Shown here: in pieces, positions 1-7,785 of the stretch
How the letters are laid out: every line of letters begins with the position of its first letter
Position numbering within the stretch: position 1 is the stretch's first letter
DNA from: WHSM01 sp036375165
Lineage (GTDB): Bacteria > Actinomycetota > Actinomycetes > Mycobacteriales > Micromonosporaceae
Assembly (NCBI GenBank): GCA_036375165.1
Contig: DASUSI010000185.1
Location: 1-64,000 of the forward strand
Reading direction: 5' to 3'
Length of the DNA stretch: 64,000 nt
Notes under the pieces: model-generated
What the model saw: only the letters and a program-made list of their open reading frames with translations
Told to the model about the DNA's origin: nothing
Databases searched by the model: none
Position numbers and translations under genes: made by a program

Positions 1-189
1 GCACGTATCTACGGCTGGGACATCAGATCCTGGCATGGGTTCGAAACCCTCCGCGAGATGCGTGATCTCCACACCCTCTCAGCCCTGCTCCGGCTCGCCA
101 CGAATCGGGTCGAGGTGTCCGAAGAACTGCACCACCGAATCAGGAGTCTCCAAACAGCCGACAACAAAGAGCAGTGGCTGTCGTTCTAG
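1..189 (+). CDS. Aminoglycoside phosphotransferase family protein, C-terminal fragment cut by the window edge
   Basis: Only the last 62 residues are present, read in frame 1 from the first base to a TAG at 187-189. The fragment contains YGWDIRSWHGFETLREMRDL followed by a Leu-rich helix and a short charged tail. This is the usual C-terminal end of actinobacterial APH/choline-kinase-like phosphotransferases (D-x-R-S-W-x-G-F followed by L-R-E-x-R-E-L). Such proteins transfer phosphate from ATP to small hydroxyl substrates, but the catalytic loop lies outside the window, so substrate and activity cannot be judged. The call rests on the tail pattern only. Confidence 0.6.
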   Translation, partial: ARIYGWDIRSWHGFETLREMRDLHTLSALLRLATNRVEVSEELHHRIRSLQTADNKEQWLSF

Positions 190-282
190 TGGATCGTGAT
201 TCTACTGTCTTTACTTGGCGTTGAGATCGTGTGACGACACGATGTGAATGTCCTTGATGAGTGCGGCATAGGGAGCGAGGGC

Positions 283-1005
283 GTGACGGACACCAGCAAT
301 GAACGCGCCAAGCAGGATGTCCGTGAGAAGGTTTGGGCTCTGCTGGAACACGAAGGTGCCGCACCGCTTGGCGTTCACGGCCACATTCCGGATTTCGCCG
401 GAGCCGATAGAGCCGCCTCTCGACTCGCCGGCCTCGACGTGTGGCAGCGGTCCACGGTCGTCAAGGCCAACCCGGACCGAGCCCAGCTTCCGGTACGGGT
501 CCGCGCACTCCATGACGGCAAGCTGGTTTACATGGCCGTGCCAAGGTTGGCGAAGGCTGAACCGTTCTACGTCTTGGACCCGGCGGAATTCAGCGCGCCG
601 TTTGAGCAGGTCGCCACGAGTGTCGGCGCGGCCGGCTCCGCGCCGACAATCAGCGCCGACAGAATGCGACCTGTCGATCTCGTTGTCTGCGGCAGCGTGG
701 CGGTCAACCGTCGCGGTGTACGGCTCGGCAAGGGCGCCGGATACTCCGACATTGAGGTGGCGCTGTTGACTGAGGCCGGGTTGATCGGTCCAGAAACCAC
801 AATCGTCACGACGCTGCATGGGCTTCAGGTAGTCGAGGACGACCTACCCGAGGCCCGACATGACTTCAGTGTCGACCTCATCGTGACCCCGGACGAAGTG
901 ATCGGGTGCGCGCCGCCCCGCCGGCCGCTCGGCATCATCAGCGAATCCATCACGGCACAGATGCGACTTGAGATCCCCGTTCTCAGAGATCTCCCTGGCC
1001 CGTAG
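283..1005 (+). CDS. 5-formyltetrahydrofolate cyclo-ligase family protein
   Basis: The 240-residue protein belongs to the 5-FTHF cyclo-ligase/MTHFSD fold. The signature RGVRLGKGAGYSD lies at residues 144-156 and matches the G-K-G-x-G-Y-x-D phosphate and folate-binding loop. The family converts 5-formyl-THF to 5,10-methenyl-THF with ATP, although actinobacterial paralogues of this long type are not all proven ligases. I chose the GTG at 283 because GGGAGCGAGG lies just upstream. A GTG at 244 would add 13 poorly family-like residues. It sits between the phosphotransferase fragment and the vapB locus, with no obvious operon partner. Confidence 0.75.
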   Translation: MTDTSNERAKQDVREKVWALLEHEGAAPLGVHGHIPDFAGADRAASRLAGLDVWQRSTVVKANPDRAQLPVRVRALHDGKLVYMAVPRLAKAEPFYVLDPAEFSAPFEQVATSVGAAGSAPTISADRMRPVDLVVCGSVAVNRRGVRLGKGAGYSDIEVALLTEAGLIGPETTIVTTLHGLQVVEDDLPEARHDFSVDLIVTPDEVIGCAPPRRPLGIISESITAQMRLEIPVLRDLPGP

Positions 1006-1082
1006 GCGGTTCAATGTCGCCGTCACCGCGTTCGTCGATTAAGGGGGCTGAGCGAGAACACCCTCAGCGCTCGGCACTTCCC

Positions 1083-1122
1083 GGCTCGGTCACCCACTTG
1101 GTGGCTCGGTCACCCACTTGGT
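1083..1122. repeat. Perfect 20-bp tandem duplication
   Basis: The 20-bp unit GGCTCGGTCACCCACTTGGT occurs at 1083-1102 and again at 1103-1122 with no mismatch. It lies immediately beyond the 3' end of the truncated vapC and may mark the junction where the toxin gene was lost. No transposase is nearby. Confidence 0.9.
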
Positions 1123-1145
1123 GGGTTGTCCGGTGATTGAGGCGA

Positions 1146-1258
1146 TCATGCCGCACAGGTTGCCAGCAGGCCCCGCTCGCTCAGGTCGTCCAGGACACGT
1201 CCGACAGCGGGCTGACCCAGCGCGCGAGCGCCGACTTGTCCGCAAGGAACTGGGTCAC
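1146..1258 (-). pseudogene. vapC: vapC toxin remnant, frameshifted and truncated
   Basis: Reading starts at a GTG (1258) that overlaps the vapB stop as GTGA, the normal coupling for these pairs. The first 14 codons give VTQFLADKSALARW, the typical VapC PIN-domain opening with its first acidic residue in ADKSALAR. A one-base deletion in the following G run (about 1217-1220) then throws the frame. In the next frame the expected continuation GQPAVGRVLDDLSERG... LATCAA is visible up to a stop at 1146-1148. Only about 37 of roughly 130 residues remain, and the other PIN acidic residues are absent, so no active toxin can be made. Confidence 0.75.
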
Positions 1259-1491
1259 TCAACGCCTCGCGGGGAGCGCTTGAGCGTCCCATCAGCATTG
1301 CGAGGACCTGTGTTCTCCACGATCTCGCTGAGGTCCAGTTCCCCGCTCTTGATCGCCTCGGCAAGCTCCTGGCGCAGGTGGCGCTTGACGGCTTCCTCCA
1401 TGGCCATGCGTACGGCCTTGGTCTTGGTGCCGTAGATGCGCATGGCCTCGGCGACCATGTCGTCGTCCAAGTCGATGACCGTCCGCGCCAT
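1255..1491 (-). CDS. vapB: VapB family antitoxin, orphaned
   Basis: This 78-residue protein begins ARTVIDLDDDMVAEAM and continues with a helix containing GTKTKAVRMAMEEAVKRHL, the ribbon-helix-helix DNA-binding layout of actinobacterial VapB antitoxins. The acidic C-terminal tail would normally wrap around VapC. The ATG at 1491 follows a strong GGAGG at 8-nt spacing, so the GTG at 1506 is probably not used. Its toxin partner downstream is broken by a deletion and truncation. The antitoxin frame itself is intact and could still repress its own promoter or cross-react with another VapC in the genome (inference). Confidence 0.8.
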   Translation of the reverse strand: MARTVIDLDDDMVAEAMRIYGTKTKAVRMAMEEAVKRHLRQELAEAIKSGELDLSEIVENTGPRNADGTLKRSPRGVE

Positions 1492-1616
1492 GATGAAGTC
1501 CTCCACGTGCCGAGTTTCCCGAACGATATTCGCTCAGGCCTTGGACGGGGATCGCGTCGGGTGTCCATCGTGCGCGCCGATGGACAGGTCACACGTGCGA
1601 CGCACCGGGCCAGTAA

Positions 1617-2630
1617 TCAGAGGCTCAGGTCGTCATACTCATACCACTGGGAGGGGTCGAGGACCTGGGCCGGTGTCAGTGACTCGCCGAGCAGCGCGTA
1701 CATCTGGTCATGCAGCCGATGTCCGGACGGTGCGTTGGGTTCCGTGTCGCCGGGGCGGTAGTTGCGGCCGTTCCGCGACATCCAGGCTTCCCACAGCCGG
1801 TCCTCGTTGCAGTGGTTCAGGTAGAAGACCGGATCGTTGGGCGACGTCCCCGGGGCCATGTCGCCGCTGATCCACACATGCACCCGGTTGTGTAACTGCG
1901 GCGGTGCCTGCTCACCCGGTGTCCGAGGGTCTACCCACCCCTCGACACGGTTGCGGAAGCTCTCCCCACGCGTCTGTTCGCTCAGCCCGCTGTCGGAATC
2001 CCCGTCCCACGGCGCGCTGTCATAGAGATGCGCCTTCAACGCCGCCGCCACGTCCTCGCGTTTGGGCAGTGTGGCGATGTCCGTGCCGGCGTCGCGGGTC
2101 AGCGGCCGGGGCGGCACCGACCACAGCCGGTTCCCCTGCTGGAACAGCCGCACCCGCATCGCGGCCAACGGCCCGCTCGCCACATCGCCGCGTGAGCCAC
2201 CCAGGATGTCCTTCCACAACCGGGTCTCGGGCTGCTCGGTGGGCGACAACTCGCCGTCGGCCGCCCAGTCCCAATACGGCAGCGCGGTGTTCGCGTCCCC
2301 GGTCACCCGCTGAAGCTGCTGCTCCAGCCGGATCAGGAACAGCCGGTGCCACGGCAGGAACACCGGGCCGCCGTGTGCGAGGTTCCGCAGCCTGCCCGGC
2401 GGAAGGCTGGACGTGGTCATCGCCACCACGTGCCACAGCACGAACAGGTCCCACACCGTCAACGGTTGTTCGATCCCGAACATCTCGAACCGGGGAATCC
2501 GGCTACGCACCGCGAACATCGCCTGCGACGCGGTGATCCCGGCATCCTCCTGCGCCAGCATCACCACCCCGGACAGGAACCGCTCTCGTGCCTCGTCAGA
2601 CGTGAGGATGTTGCGCCGAGTGACAGTCAC
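1617..2630 (-). CDS. Tyrosinase, type-3 copper oxidase
   Basis: The 337-residue protein has both copper sites of tyrosinases. CuA is H67 (LWHVVAM), H86 (LAHGGP) and H95 (FLPWHRLF). CuB is H247 and H251 (LHNRVHVWISGDM) and H273 (FYLNHCNEDRLW). It would hydroxylate monophenols and oxidise diphenols to quinones, the first steps of melanin formation. The gene start overlaps the stop of the upstream caddie-like gene by 4 bp, so the two are translationally coupled. No signal peptide is visible. In Streptomyces the pair is often exported as a complex through a Tat signal on the caddie. The length is slightly above the roughly 270-290 residues of MelC2. Confidence 0.9.
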   Translation of the reverse strand: MTVTRRNILTSDEARERFLSGVVMLAQEDAGITASQAMFAVRSRIPRFEMFGIEQPLTVWDLFVLWHVVAMTTSSLPPGRLRNLAHGGPVFLPWHRLFLIRLEQQLQRVTGDANTALPYWDWAADGELSPTEQPETRLWKDILGGSRGDVASGPLAAMRVRLFQQGNRLWSVPPRPLTRDAGTDIATLPKREDVAAALKAHLYDSAPWDGDSDSGLSEQTRGESFRNRVEGWVDPRTPGEQAPPQLHNRVHVWISGDMAPGTSPNDPVFYLNHCNEDRLWEAWMSRNGRNYRPGDTEPNAPSGHRLHDQMYALLGESLTPAQVLDPSQWYEYDDLSL

Positions 2631-2992
2631 CGGAACTCCCCCAACTCGTCGCGGGCCGGCGGCTCGGTGCCGAAATGGTCGATCACCAGCCGCAGGATGT
2701 CCAGTGCCGACGCCACCGCGTACTGCGGCAGGCCGTGGTAGTGCACCGCCCCGTTGTTGAGTACGTCGAGCCCGCCGTCGAGCGGCTCGCCGTCGATCGT
2801 GGCGCGGTAGGTGGTCTCGACCCGGATCTCATGCCCCCGGTACGACGCGGTGCGTACTGAGGTCGACTCGCCGTTGTGTCCACCGCCCGGACCGCCGTGG
2901 CCAGCGTGCGCCTCGCCCTCCGGCAGCCCGATGCCACCCTCCCGCAGGTGCGTCAGCAGCCGGGCGAGGTCTGTTTCGTCGTACGACGACAT
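2627..2992 (-). CDS. Tyrosinase cofactor (MelC1/caddie-like) protein
   Basis: This 121-residue protein precedes and overlaps the tyrosinase gene. The second half follows the MelC1 pattern: YRGHEIR, a TYRATIDGEPL strand, then VHYHGLPQYAV and a helix near LDILRLVIDHF. The HY pair corresponds to the caddie tyrosine that enters the tyrosinase active site. A His/Gly-rich stretch (HAGHGGPGGGHNGE, about residues 30-45) could carry copper to the enzyme. I chose the ATG at 2992, preceded by AAGGGG, over the GTG at 3010 that overlaps this site. There is no signal peptide or Tat motif, unlike secreted MelC1. Homology is judged by pattern only. Confidence 0.65.
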   Translation of the reverse strand: MSSYDETDLARLLTHLREGGIGLPEGEAHAGHGGPGGGHNGESTSVRTASYRGHEIRVETTYRATIDGEPLDGGLDVLNNGAVHYHGLPQYAVASALDILRLVIDHFGTEPPARDELGEFR

Positions 2993-3047
2993 AAGCGTCA
3001 GCCCCTTCACGAATCACCGGACGCTACTGCCGCCAGATCAAATAACG

Positions 3048-3092
3048 ATACGTAGTTGACGTATTTCAGACAGTGACTCACTGAAGCTCAGT
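3048..3092. promoter_or_regulatory. Cluster of three inverted repeats between divergent tyrosinase and methyltransferase genes
   Basis: Three perfect dyads lie within 45 bp: ATACGT-N5-ACGTAT (3048-3064), CAGTGA-C-TCACTG (3071-3083) and ACTGA-AGC-TCAGT (3080-3092, overlapping the second). The site is 56 bp upstream of the caddie start and about 150 bp upstream of the methyltransferase start. A TTGACG at 3057-3062 could serve as a -35. These look like operators for a dimeric repressor, but no cognate regulator is adjacent. Confidence 0.4.
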
Positions 3093-3237
3093 CAACGCTC
3101 GCTCTACCTCTATGGGCCTGCTGCCATGCCCGGGTGGGCGATGGTCCGCCAGCAGAGCCCAGCTACCATTTGTGTGGGGCATCATTACTTACCGGAGTTA
3201 GACGATTTCCTTCGGTCACTATGGGAGGCTGGAGATC

Positions 3238-4050
3238 ATGACCAACGCCGACTGGGCCGCCGCCGATGTGGATCTCACGAGGCCGAGTTCGGCGAGGATC
3301 TACGATTACATGCTTGGCGGGTCGCACAACTTCGCGGTGGACCGGAGGGTCGCCGAGGCCCTCATCCAGGCCGTGCCGAACGGCGTGGCCGTCGTCAGGG
3401 CGAACCGGTCGTTCCTTCGCCGGGCGGTGCGGTTTCTGACCGACGTCGGGGTTCGCCAGTTCCTGGACCTGGGGTCGGGCATCCCCACGGTCGGGAACGT
3501 GCACGAGGTCGCCCAGAAGGCCGCTCCCGAGGCACGGGTGGTGTACGTGGACGTGGATCCGGTCGCGGTGATCCACAGTAATGCGATCCTGGCGGACAAC
3601 GACCGGGCCGCCGCGATTCAAGCGGACCTGCGGGATCCGGAGCGCATCGCGGCCGATCCGACGGTGCGGTCGTTGATCGACTTCAGTCAGCCCGTCGGCG
3701 TGCTGGCCCTCGCGGTGATCCAGTTCGTATCGGACGAGGAGTATCCGAAGGAGATCGTCCGCAAGTATGCCGAGATGGTCAGCCCCGGCAGCTATCTGGC
3801 CATCTCCCATGGCACGGCCGTCGGTGAGACCGGGGACGAAATCGAGGATGCGCAGGAGTATCTGTCCCGGAACACGATTGATTTGATCCTGCGGGGACGG
3901 GCCGAACTCGCCCGGATCATGAACGGGTTCGAGATCATCGAGCCAGGCCTGGTGTACACGCCGCAGTGGCGGCCGGATATCCCGGGCGATGTGTTGAGCG
4001 ACCATCCTGAGCGCTCTGCTGCCCTGGCCGCCGTCGGCGTGAAGCGTTAG
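3238..4050 (+). CDS. SAM-dependent methyltransferase, DUF574 family
   Basis: This 270-residue protein has the actinomycete DUF574 (Methyltransf_19) signature IYDYMLGGSHNFAVDR at residues 21-36. It also has a Rossmann motif I, FLDLGSGIPT, near residue 77, and an acidic motif II in VVYVDVDPVAV. A GGGAGG precedes the ATG by about 8 nt. These enzymes are numerous in actinomycetes, and their substrates are mostly unknown. It stands alone between the divergent tyrosinase operon and the convergent oxidase operon, so context does not reveal the acceptor. Family call is firm, function open. Confidence 0.88.
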   Translation: MTNADWAAADVDLTRPSSARIYDYMLGGSHNFAVDRRVAEALIQAVPNGVAVVRANRSFLRRAVRFLTDVGVRQFLDLGSGIPTVGNVHEVAQKAAPEARVVYVDVDPVAVIHSNAILADNDRAAAIQADLRDPERIAADPTVRSLIDFSQPVGVLALAVIQFVSDEEYPKEIVRKYAEMVSPGSYLAISHGTAVGETGDEIEDAQEYLSRNTIDLILRGRAELARIMNGFEIIEPGLVYTPQWRPDIPGDVLSDHPERSAALAAVGVKR

Positions 4051-4152
4051 CGAGCCGAGCGATGTGGGTGCCCGGCAGGCAAACCGGGACCTGCGGAGCA
4101 GAGACGCGTCCGCAGGACGTCTCGGTCCACTGTCACGGGACGCCACCCCGGA

Positions 4153-5286
4153 TCAGTCGAGAGTCGACAGCGCAGGGCGGTTGATGGCGAACCTCGCGGT
4201 GGGACGGGTCGTCGTGCCCATGGTCAGCAGGTCGACCATTGTTTCGCCGACCACCGGACCGAACTTGAACCCGTGACCAGAGCACGCCGAGGCCAGCCAC
4301 ACCCCTGGCTGGCCGGGTACCGCGTCGAGCACGAAGTCCTCATCCGGAGTCATCGTGTACCGGCAGGTCTCAACCTCCCTGACCCGGCCCAGCCCTCGGA
4401 GCCGACGGTGGGCGTACCCGGTCAGGTCCGTCAACGCCGCCTGATCCGCGGTGCCGGCGAGGTTCTCCGTGTCGATCGCCGGACCATTGCGGTGATACAT
4501 CAGCTTCACCCAGCCGTTGGGCGGTAGCCGCGGGAATGCCGCGACCAGCGGGGGAGCCTCGGCGTTGTGTTCGAGTACGAGCGGGAACCGCCCAACGGCG
4601 AAGTGCTCTGCGGCGTCGAAATAGGCCACCTGCTCCCGGGTCACCGCCAGCCGCAGGGGGCGGAAGAGAAGCGTGTTGGCCCAGGATCCGGCGGCGATCA
4701 CGACCGCCCCAGCCGTGATCGTCGTGCCGTTCACGGCGATGGTCACCGATCCGGGCGCCGATTCGATCCGCTGGACCAGCGAGCGTTCCCGGATCTCGGC
4801 GCCGGATTCCCGCGCCCGCCTGGCCAGCGCCGCGACGCACTGATCGGCGTACAGCACCGCCGCGTCGGGTTGATACACCCCCACCATCCCGGGGTCGAAG
4901 CTGATCTGCGGAAACCGCGCGGCCAGATCGCTGGACGACAACGCGTCGACAGGTACGTCGGCCTCGCGCATCGCTTCGATGGTCTGTTCCAGTGACGGGG
5001 TGCCGGACATTCCGCAGTCCAGGCCACCGGTGGTCCGCAACAGCGGCGGGTCGATGTCCCGTTCCAGGCCCCGCCACCGTTCGAATGCCTCCCGGGCCAG
5101 GGTGATGTACTCCACCTCGTGGTACGCCAGCCGGATGATCCTGGACGGACCGTGGGAACTGCCGTGGCGGTGCCCGATCTCGAACCGTTCCAGCAGTACG
5201 GTCCGCAGCCCCCGCTGAGCAGCGGCAAGCGCGGTGGCGGTCCCGGTCACCCCGCCACCGACCACGACAAGGTCGGGTGTCGTCAT
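4153..5286 (-). CDS. FAD-dependent N-methyl-amino-acid oxidase (SolA/monomeric sarcosine oxidase family)
   Basis: The 377-residue protein opens with the Rossmann dinucleotide motif VVVGGGVTGTATALAAAQRG. Near the C-terminus it carries ACSGHGFKFGP, where C335 aligns with the covalent FAD-binding cysteine of monomeric sarcosine oxidase and N-methyl-tryptophan oxidase. HGSSHGPSRIIRLAY near residue 40 is also typical of this family. It oxidises a secondary amine with O2 to give the demethylated amino acid, formaldehyde and H2O2. It is the last gene of a four-gene operon with an amino-acid ABC importer, 42 bp after the ATPase gene, so the imported ligand is probably its substrate (inference). The substrate could be sarcosine, N-methyl-tryptophan, pipecolate or similar. 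Confidence 0.85.
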   Translation of the reverse strand: MTTPDLVVVGGGVTGTATALAAAQRGLRTVLLERFEIGHRHGSSHGPSRIIRLAYHEVEYITLAREAFERWRGLERDIDPPLLRTTGGLDCGMSGTPSLEQTIEAMREADVPVDALSSSDLAARFPQISFDPGMVGVYQPDAAVLYADQCVAALARRARESGAEIRERSLVQRIESAPGSVTIAVNGTTITAGAVVIAAGSWANTLLFRPLRLAVTREQVAYFDAAEHFAVGRFPLVLEHNAEAPPLVAAFPRLPPNGWVKLMYHRNGPAIDTENLAGTADQAALTDLTGYAHRRLRGLGRVREVETCRYTMTPDEDFVLDAVPGQPGVWLASACSGHGFKFGPVVGETMVDLLTMGTTTRPTARFAINRPALSTLD

Positions 5287-5328
5287 CGGGCCGGGCGAGC
5301 GTCACACGTGGTTGCCATCGAACCTCCG

Positions 5329-6099
5329 TTACGGATTGAGTACCCGGTCGAGAAAGCGTCGGGTGCGTTCATGGGAAGGGGCTGAGAACAGCGACGCTGG
5401 TACGTTCCGCTCGACCACCACGCCGTCGTCCATGAACAGCACCTCGTCGGCCACGTCCTTCGCGAACGACATCTCATGCGTGACAACGAGCATGGTCATA
5501 CCCTGTGCGGCCAGTGTCCGCATCACATCCAGGACGTCGGTGACGAGTTCCGGATCGAGCGCGCTGGTGACCTCGTCGAAAAGCATCACTTCCGGATTCA
5601 TCGCCAGGGCGCGCGCTATCGCGACGCGCTGTTGCTGGCCGCCGGACAGCCGGGATGGTCGCTCGTCCGCCTTGTCGGCCAGGCCGACCTGGTCGAGCAG
5701 GGCCCGCGCGTTCCGCACCGCTTCAGCGCGGGACAGGCCGTAGACGACCCGTTGTGGCAGCACCACGTTGTCCAGCGCCGTACGGTGCGGGAAGAGATTG
5801 AACTGCTGGAAGACCATCCCGATGCGGCGGCGTACCTGGTCGAGTGCCCGTCCCCGGAGTGTCGTGATCGGCTCGCCGTCCAGCAGGATCTGGCCGCTGT
5901 CTATCTCTTCAAGGCGGTTGACGCAGCGCAGCAGGGTGCTCTTGCCGGAGCCGCTGGGCCCGATGATCGCGATGACCGAACCCGCCGGCACGCTCAGGTC
6001 CACGCCTCGCAGCACATGCAGCGCCCCGAACCGCTTGTGCAGCCCGGCCACCCGGAGTTTGGCGTGACCCGCCGGTGCCGGGGATGTCGGGGCGGTCAT
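5329..6099 (-). CDS. Polar amino-acid ABC transporter ATP-binding protein (GlnQ type)
   Basis: The 256-residue ATPase has a Walker A GPSGSGKST near residue 45, a Q-loop in GMVFQQFNLFPH, the signature LSGGQQQRVAIARAL and a Walker B VMLFDEVTSALDP. GMVFQQFNLFPH is characteristic of the polar amino-acid uptake subfamily. It powers the permease encoded just upstream. The start ATG at 6099 overlaps the permease stop by 4 bp. The frame extends further upstream, but that part is out-of-frame permease sequence. It works at the inner face of the membrane with the permease and the binding lipoprotein. Confidence 0.93.
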   Translation of the reverse strand: MTAPTSPAPAGHAKLRVAGLHKRFGALHVLRGVDLSVPAGSVIAIIGPSGSGKSTLLRCVNRLEEIDSGQILLDGEPITTLRGRALDQVRRRIGMVFQQFNLFPHRTALDNVVLPQRVVYGLSRAEAVRNARALLDQVGLADKADERPSRLSGGQQQRVAIARALAMNPEVMLFDEVTSALDPELVTDVLDVMRTLAAQGMTMLVVTHEMSFAKDVADEVLFMDDGVVVERNVPASLFSAPSHERTRRFLDRVLNP

Positions 6100-6824
6100 G
6101 CCAGACCCCGGGCGAGCGTGTGGCGACCGTTGAGGTGACGGTCCACCACCCGGGCGAGGGGCAGGGTGAGGACCAGAAACATGATCGCTCCCAGGGTCAG
6201 CGCTGAGCTGTTGAAGGTTTCTCCCTGCACCTCGCGCCCGGCCCGTACCACCTCCACAACCCCGATCACCTGCACCAGCGAGGTGTCCTTCATCAACGCG
6301 ATGAAGTCGTTCAGCAGCGGCGGTACGACGGTGCGCACCCCCTGCGGCAGCACGACATGACGCAGGGTACGGAACTGGCTCATCCCGAGTGACCGGGCGG
6401 CTTCCGACTGTCCTTTCGGGACCGCCTCGATGCCGGCCCGGTACACCTCCGCCAGGTACGCGCCGTAGGTGATGGTCAGCGAGAGCACCCCGAACCAGTA
6501 CACGTCGGGCCTGCCGAACAGGTGGGGTGCGCGTACCCAGGCCGGAAGAAACGAGATGAAGGGCAGGCTTCCCGAGATCAGGAGTACCACGAGTAACAGC
6601 GGGATCCCCCGGAACACGTCGATGTAGGCGATCGCGGCGACCCGGACGGGGAGCATCAGACGGGTCTGGGATCCGCGTGCCAGCGCGAGAACGAGTCCCC
6701 ACACCATGGAGAGCACACCAGCGATCAGGGACAACTGGACGGTGACCCAGAAGCCCAGCAGCACCTTGTCGAAACTGTCCCGCATGACGCTGAGGTCGAA
6801 GTACTGCTGGAGGAAGATGTCCAT
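6096..6824 (-). CDS. Polar amino-acid ABC transporter permease (HisM/GlnP type)
   Basis: The 242-residue protein has about five hydrophobic segments and the EAA loop of this family (EAARSLGMSQFRTLRHVVLPQ, residues about 145-165). That loop contacts the ATPase. The N-terminal KVLLGFWVTVQLSLIAG is typical of one-component amino-acid permeases that form homodimers, and no second permease gene is present. The gene lies 12 bp after the binding-protein gene and overlaps the ATPase gene by 4 bp, giving a tight operon. Confidence 0.92.
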   Translation of the reverse strand: MDIFLQQYFDLSVMRDSFDKVLLGFWVTVQLSLIAGVLSMVWGLVLALARGSQTRLMLPVRVAAIAYIDVFRGIPLLLVVLLISGSLPFISFLPAWVRAPHLFGRPDVYWFGVLSLTITYGAYLAEVYRAGIEAVPKGQSEAARSLGMSQFRTLRHVVLPQGVRTVVPPLLNDFIALMKDTSLVQVIGVVEVVRAGREVQGETFNSSALTLGAIMFLVLTLPLARVVDRHLNGRHTLARGLA

Positions 6825-6836
6825 GATCGGACGGAC

Positions 6837-7649
6837 TCAGCCATCATCTCCGGAAAGCAGGTTGGCCGGTGGCTTCACGTCAAACCATTTCTGGTATATC
6901 CGGTCGAACGTGCCGTCCTTCTTCATCTCCAGCAGTAGCTGGTCGATCCGTTCCCGCAGTTCGGAGCCGCGTTGGAATACCAGTCCGTACTGCTCGCCCG
7001 TGGACACCGTTTCGACGACGTGCAGCGTCCGGTAACTGCGCTCGGCGAACTTGGAGGACGGGAAATCGTTGATGACGGCGTCCACCTGGCCGGCGGCGAC
7101 CGCTTTGAACGCGTCGTCCACGACGTCGTAGGTCCGGATATCTGACGAGCTGAGGTGTTTCTTGGCCCACTGTTCGCCGGTGCCCCCGATCTGTACTCCG
7201 ACACGTTTCCCGGCCAGGTCCTTTATGCCCTTTATAGACGAACTTCGCTGAACCATGACGGACTGGTCGGAGTTGAAGTACGGCAGGGAGAAGTCGACGG
7301 CCTTCCTCCGCTCGTCCGTGATGGACACCGAGGAGGCCACCATGTCGAATCTGCCCTGTGCGACGTCCCGGAAGATCGTGTCGAACGGTGTCTTCTGGAT
7401 GACCACCTTCAGACGCAGCCGTTTTCCGAATTCGTGGACCAGGTCCATGTCCATTCCGTCGTACCGGGGTGGCTCACCGAATTCGAACGGCACGTAGGGA
7501 ATGTCCGAACCGACCAGCAATGTCCCCGGCCTCGACGTCAACGGCGTCGTGCCGTCTGACGGTGGAGACGCGTCCTGGCCGCAACCGGCCATCAGTACCG
7601 CCGCGAGGCCGAACATCGCCACGGCACCGCGTATCCGAGAGCCGGTCAT
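6837..7649 (-). CDS. Amino-acid ABC transporter substrate-binding lipoprotein (family 3)
   Basis: The 270-residue precursor starts at the ATG at 7649, preceded by GAGGGG. A lipobox LMAGC gives a lipidated Cys23. The mature part has the type-3 periplasmic-binding layout, with GTLLVGSDIPYVPFEFGE at the first strand and RYDGMDMDLVHEFGKRL soon after, then DMVASSVSITDERRKAVDFS in the second lobe. An in-frame ATG at 7679 would place 10 charged residues before the signal and is unlikely. It opens the operon importer-importer-ATPase-oxidase, so it probably captures the amino acid used by the SolA-like oxidase. Ligand identity is not readable from sequence. Confidence 0.9.
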   Translation of the reverse strand: MTGSRIRGAVAMFGLAAVLMAGCGQDASPPSDGTTPLTSRPGTLLVGSDIPYVPFEFGEPPRYDGMDMDLVHEFGKRLRLKVVIQKTPFDTIFRDVAQGRFDMVASSVSITDERRKAVDFSLPYFNSDQSVMVQRSSSIKGIKDLAGKRVGVQIGGTGEQWAKKHLSSSDIRTYDVVDDAFKAVAAGQVDAVINDFPSSKFAERSYRTLHVVETVSTGEQYGLVFQRGSELRERIDQLLLEMKKDGTFDRIYQKWFDVKPPANLLSGDDG

Positions 7650-7785
7650 CTCATTCCCCTCTGTAGTGATCCAAGTCACATTGTGTGGTGCCGTTTTATC
7701 ACCTGTGACCCGCGCTAGGCAATCACCTGCATGGAAGTCCCCGGTGCCGCATTCTGACCGCCTGGCGGCCAGCGGGCTCGGAAGC

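Noticed and set aside
7650..7720. CRP-like site formed by GTCACA and TGTGAC upstream of the importer operon
   Set aside because: The half sites are about 25 bp apart, far from the 6-bp spacing of CRP-type operators.
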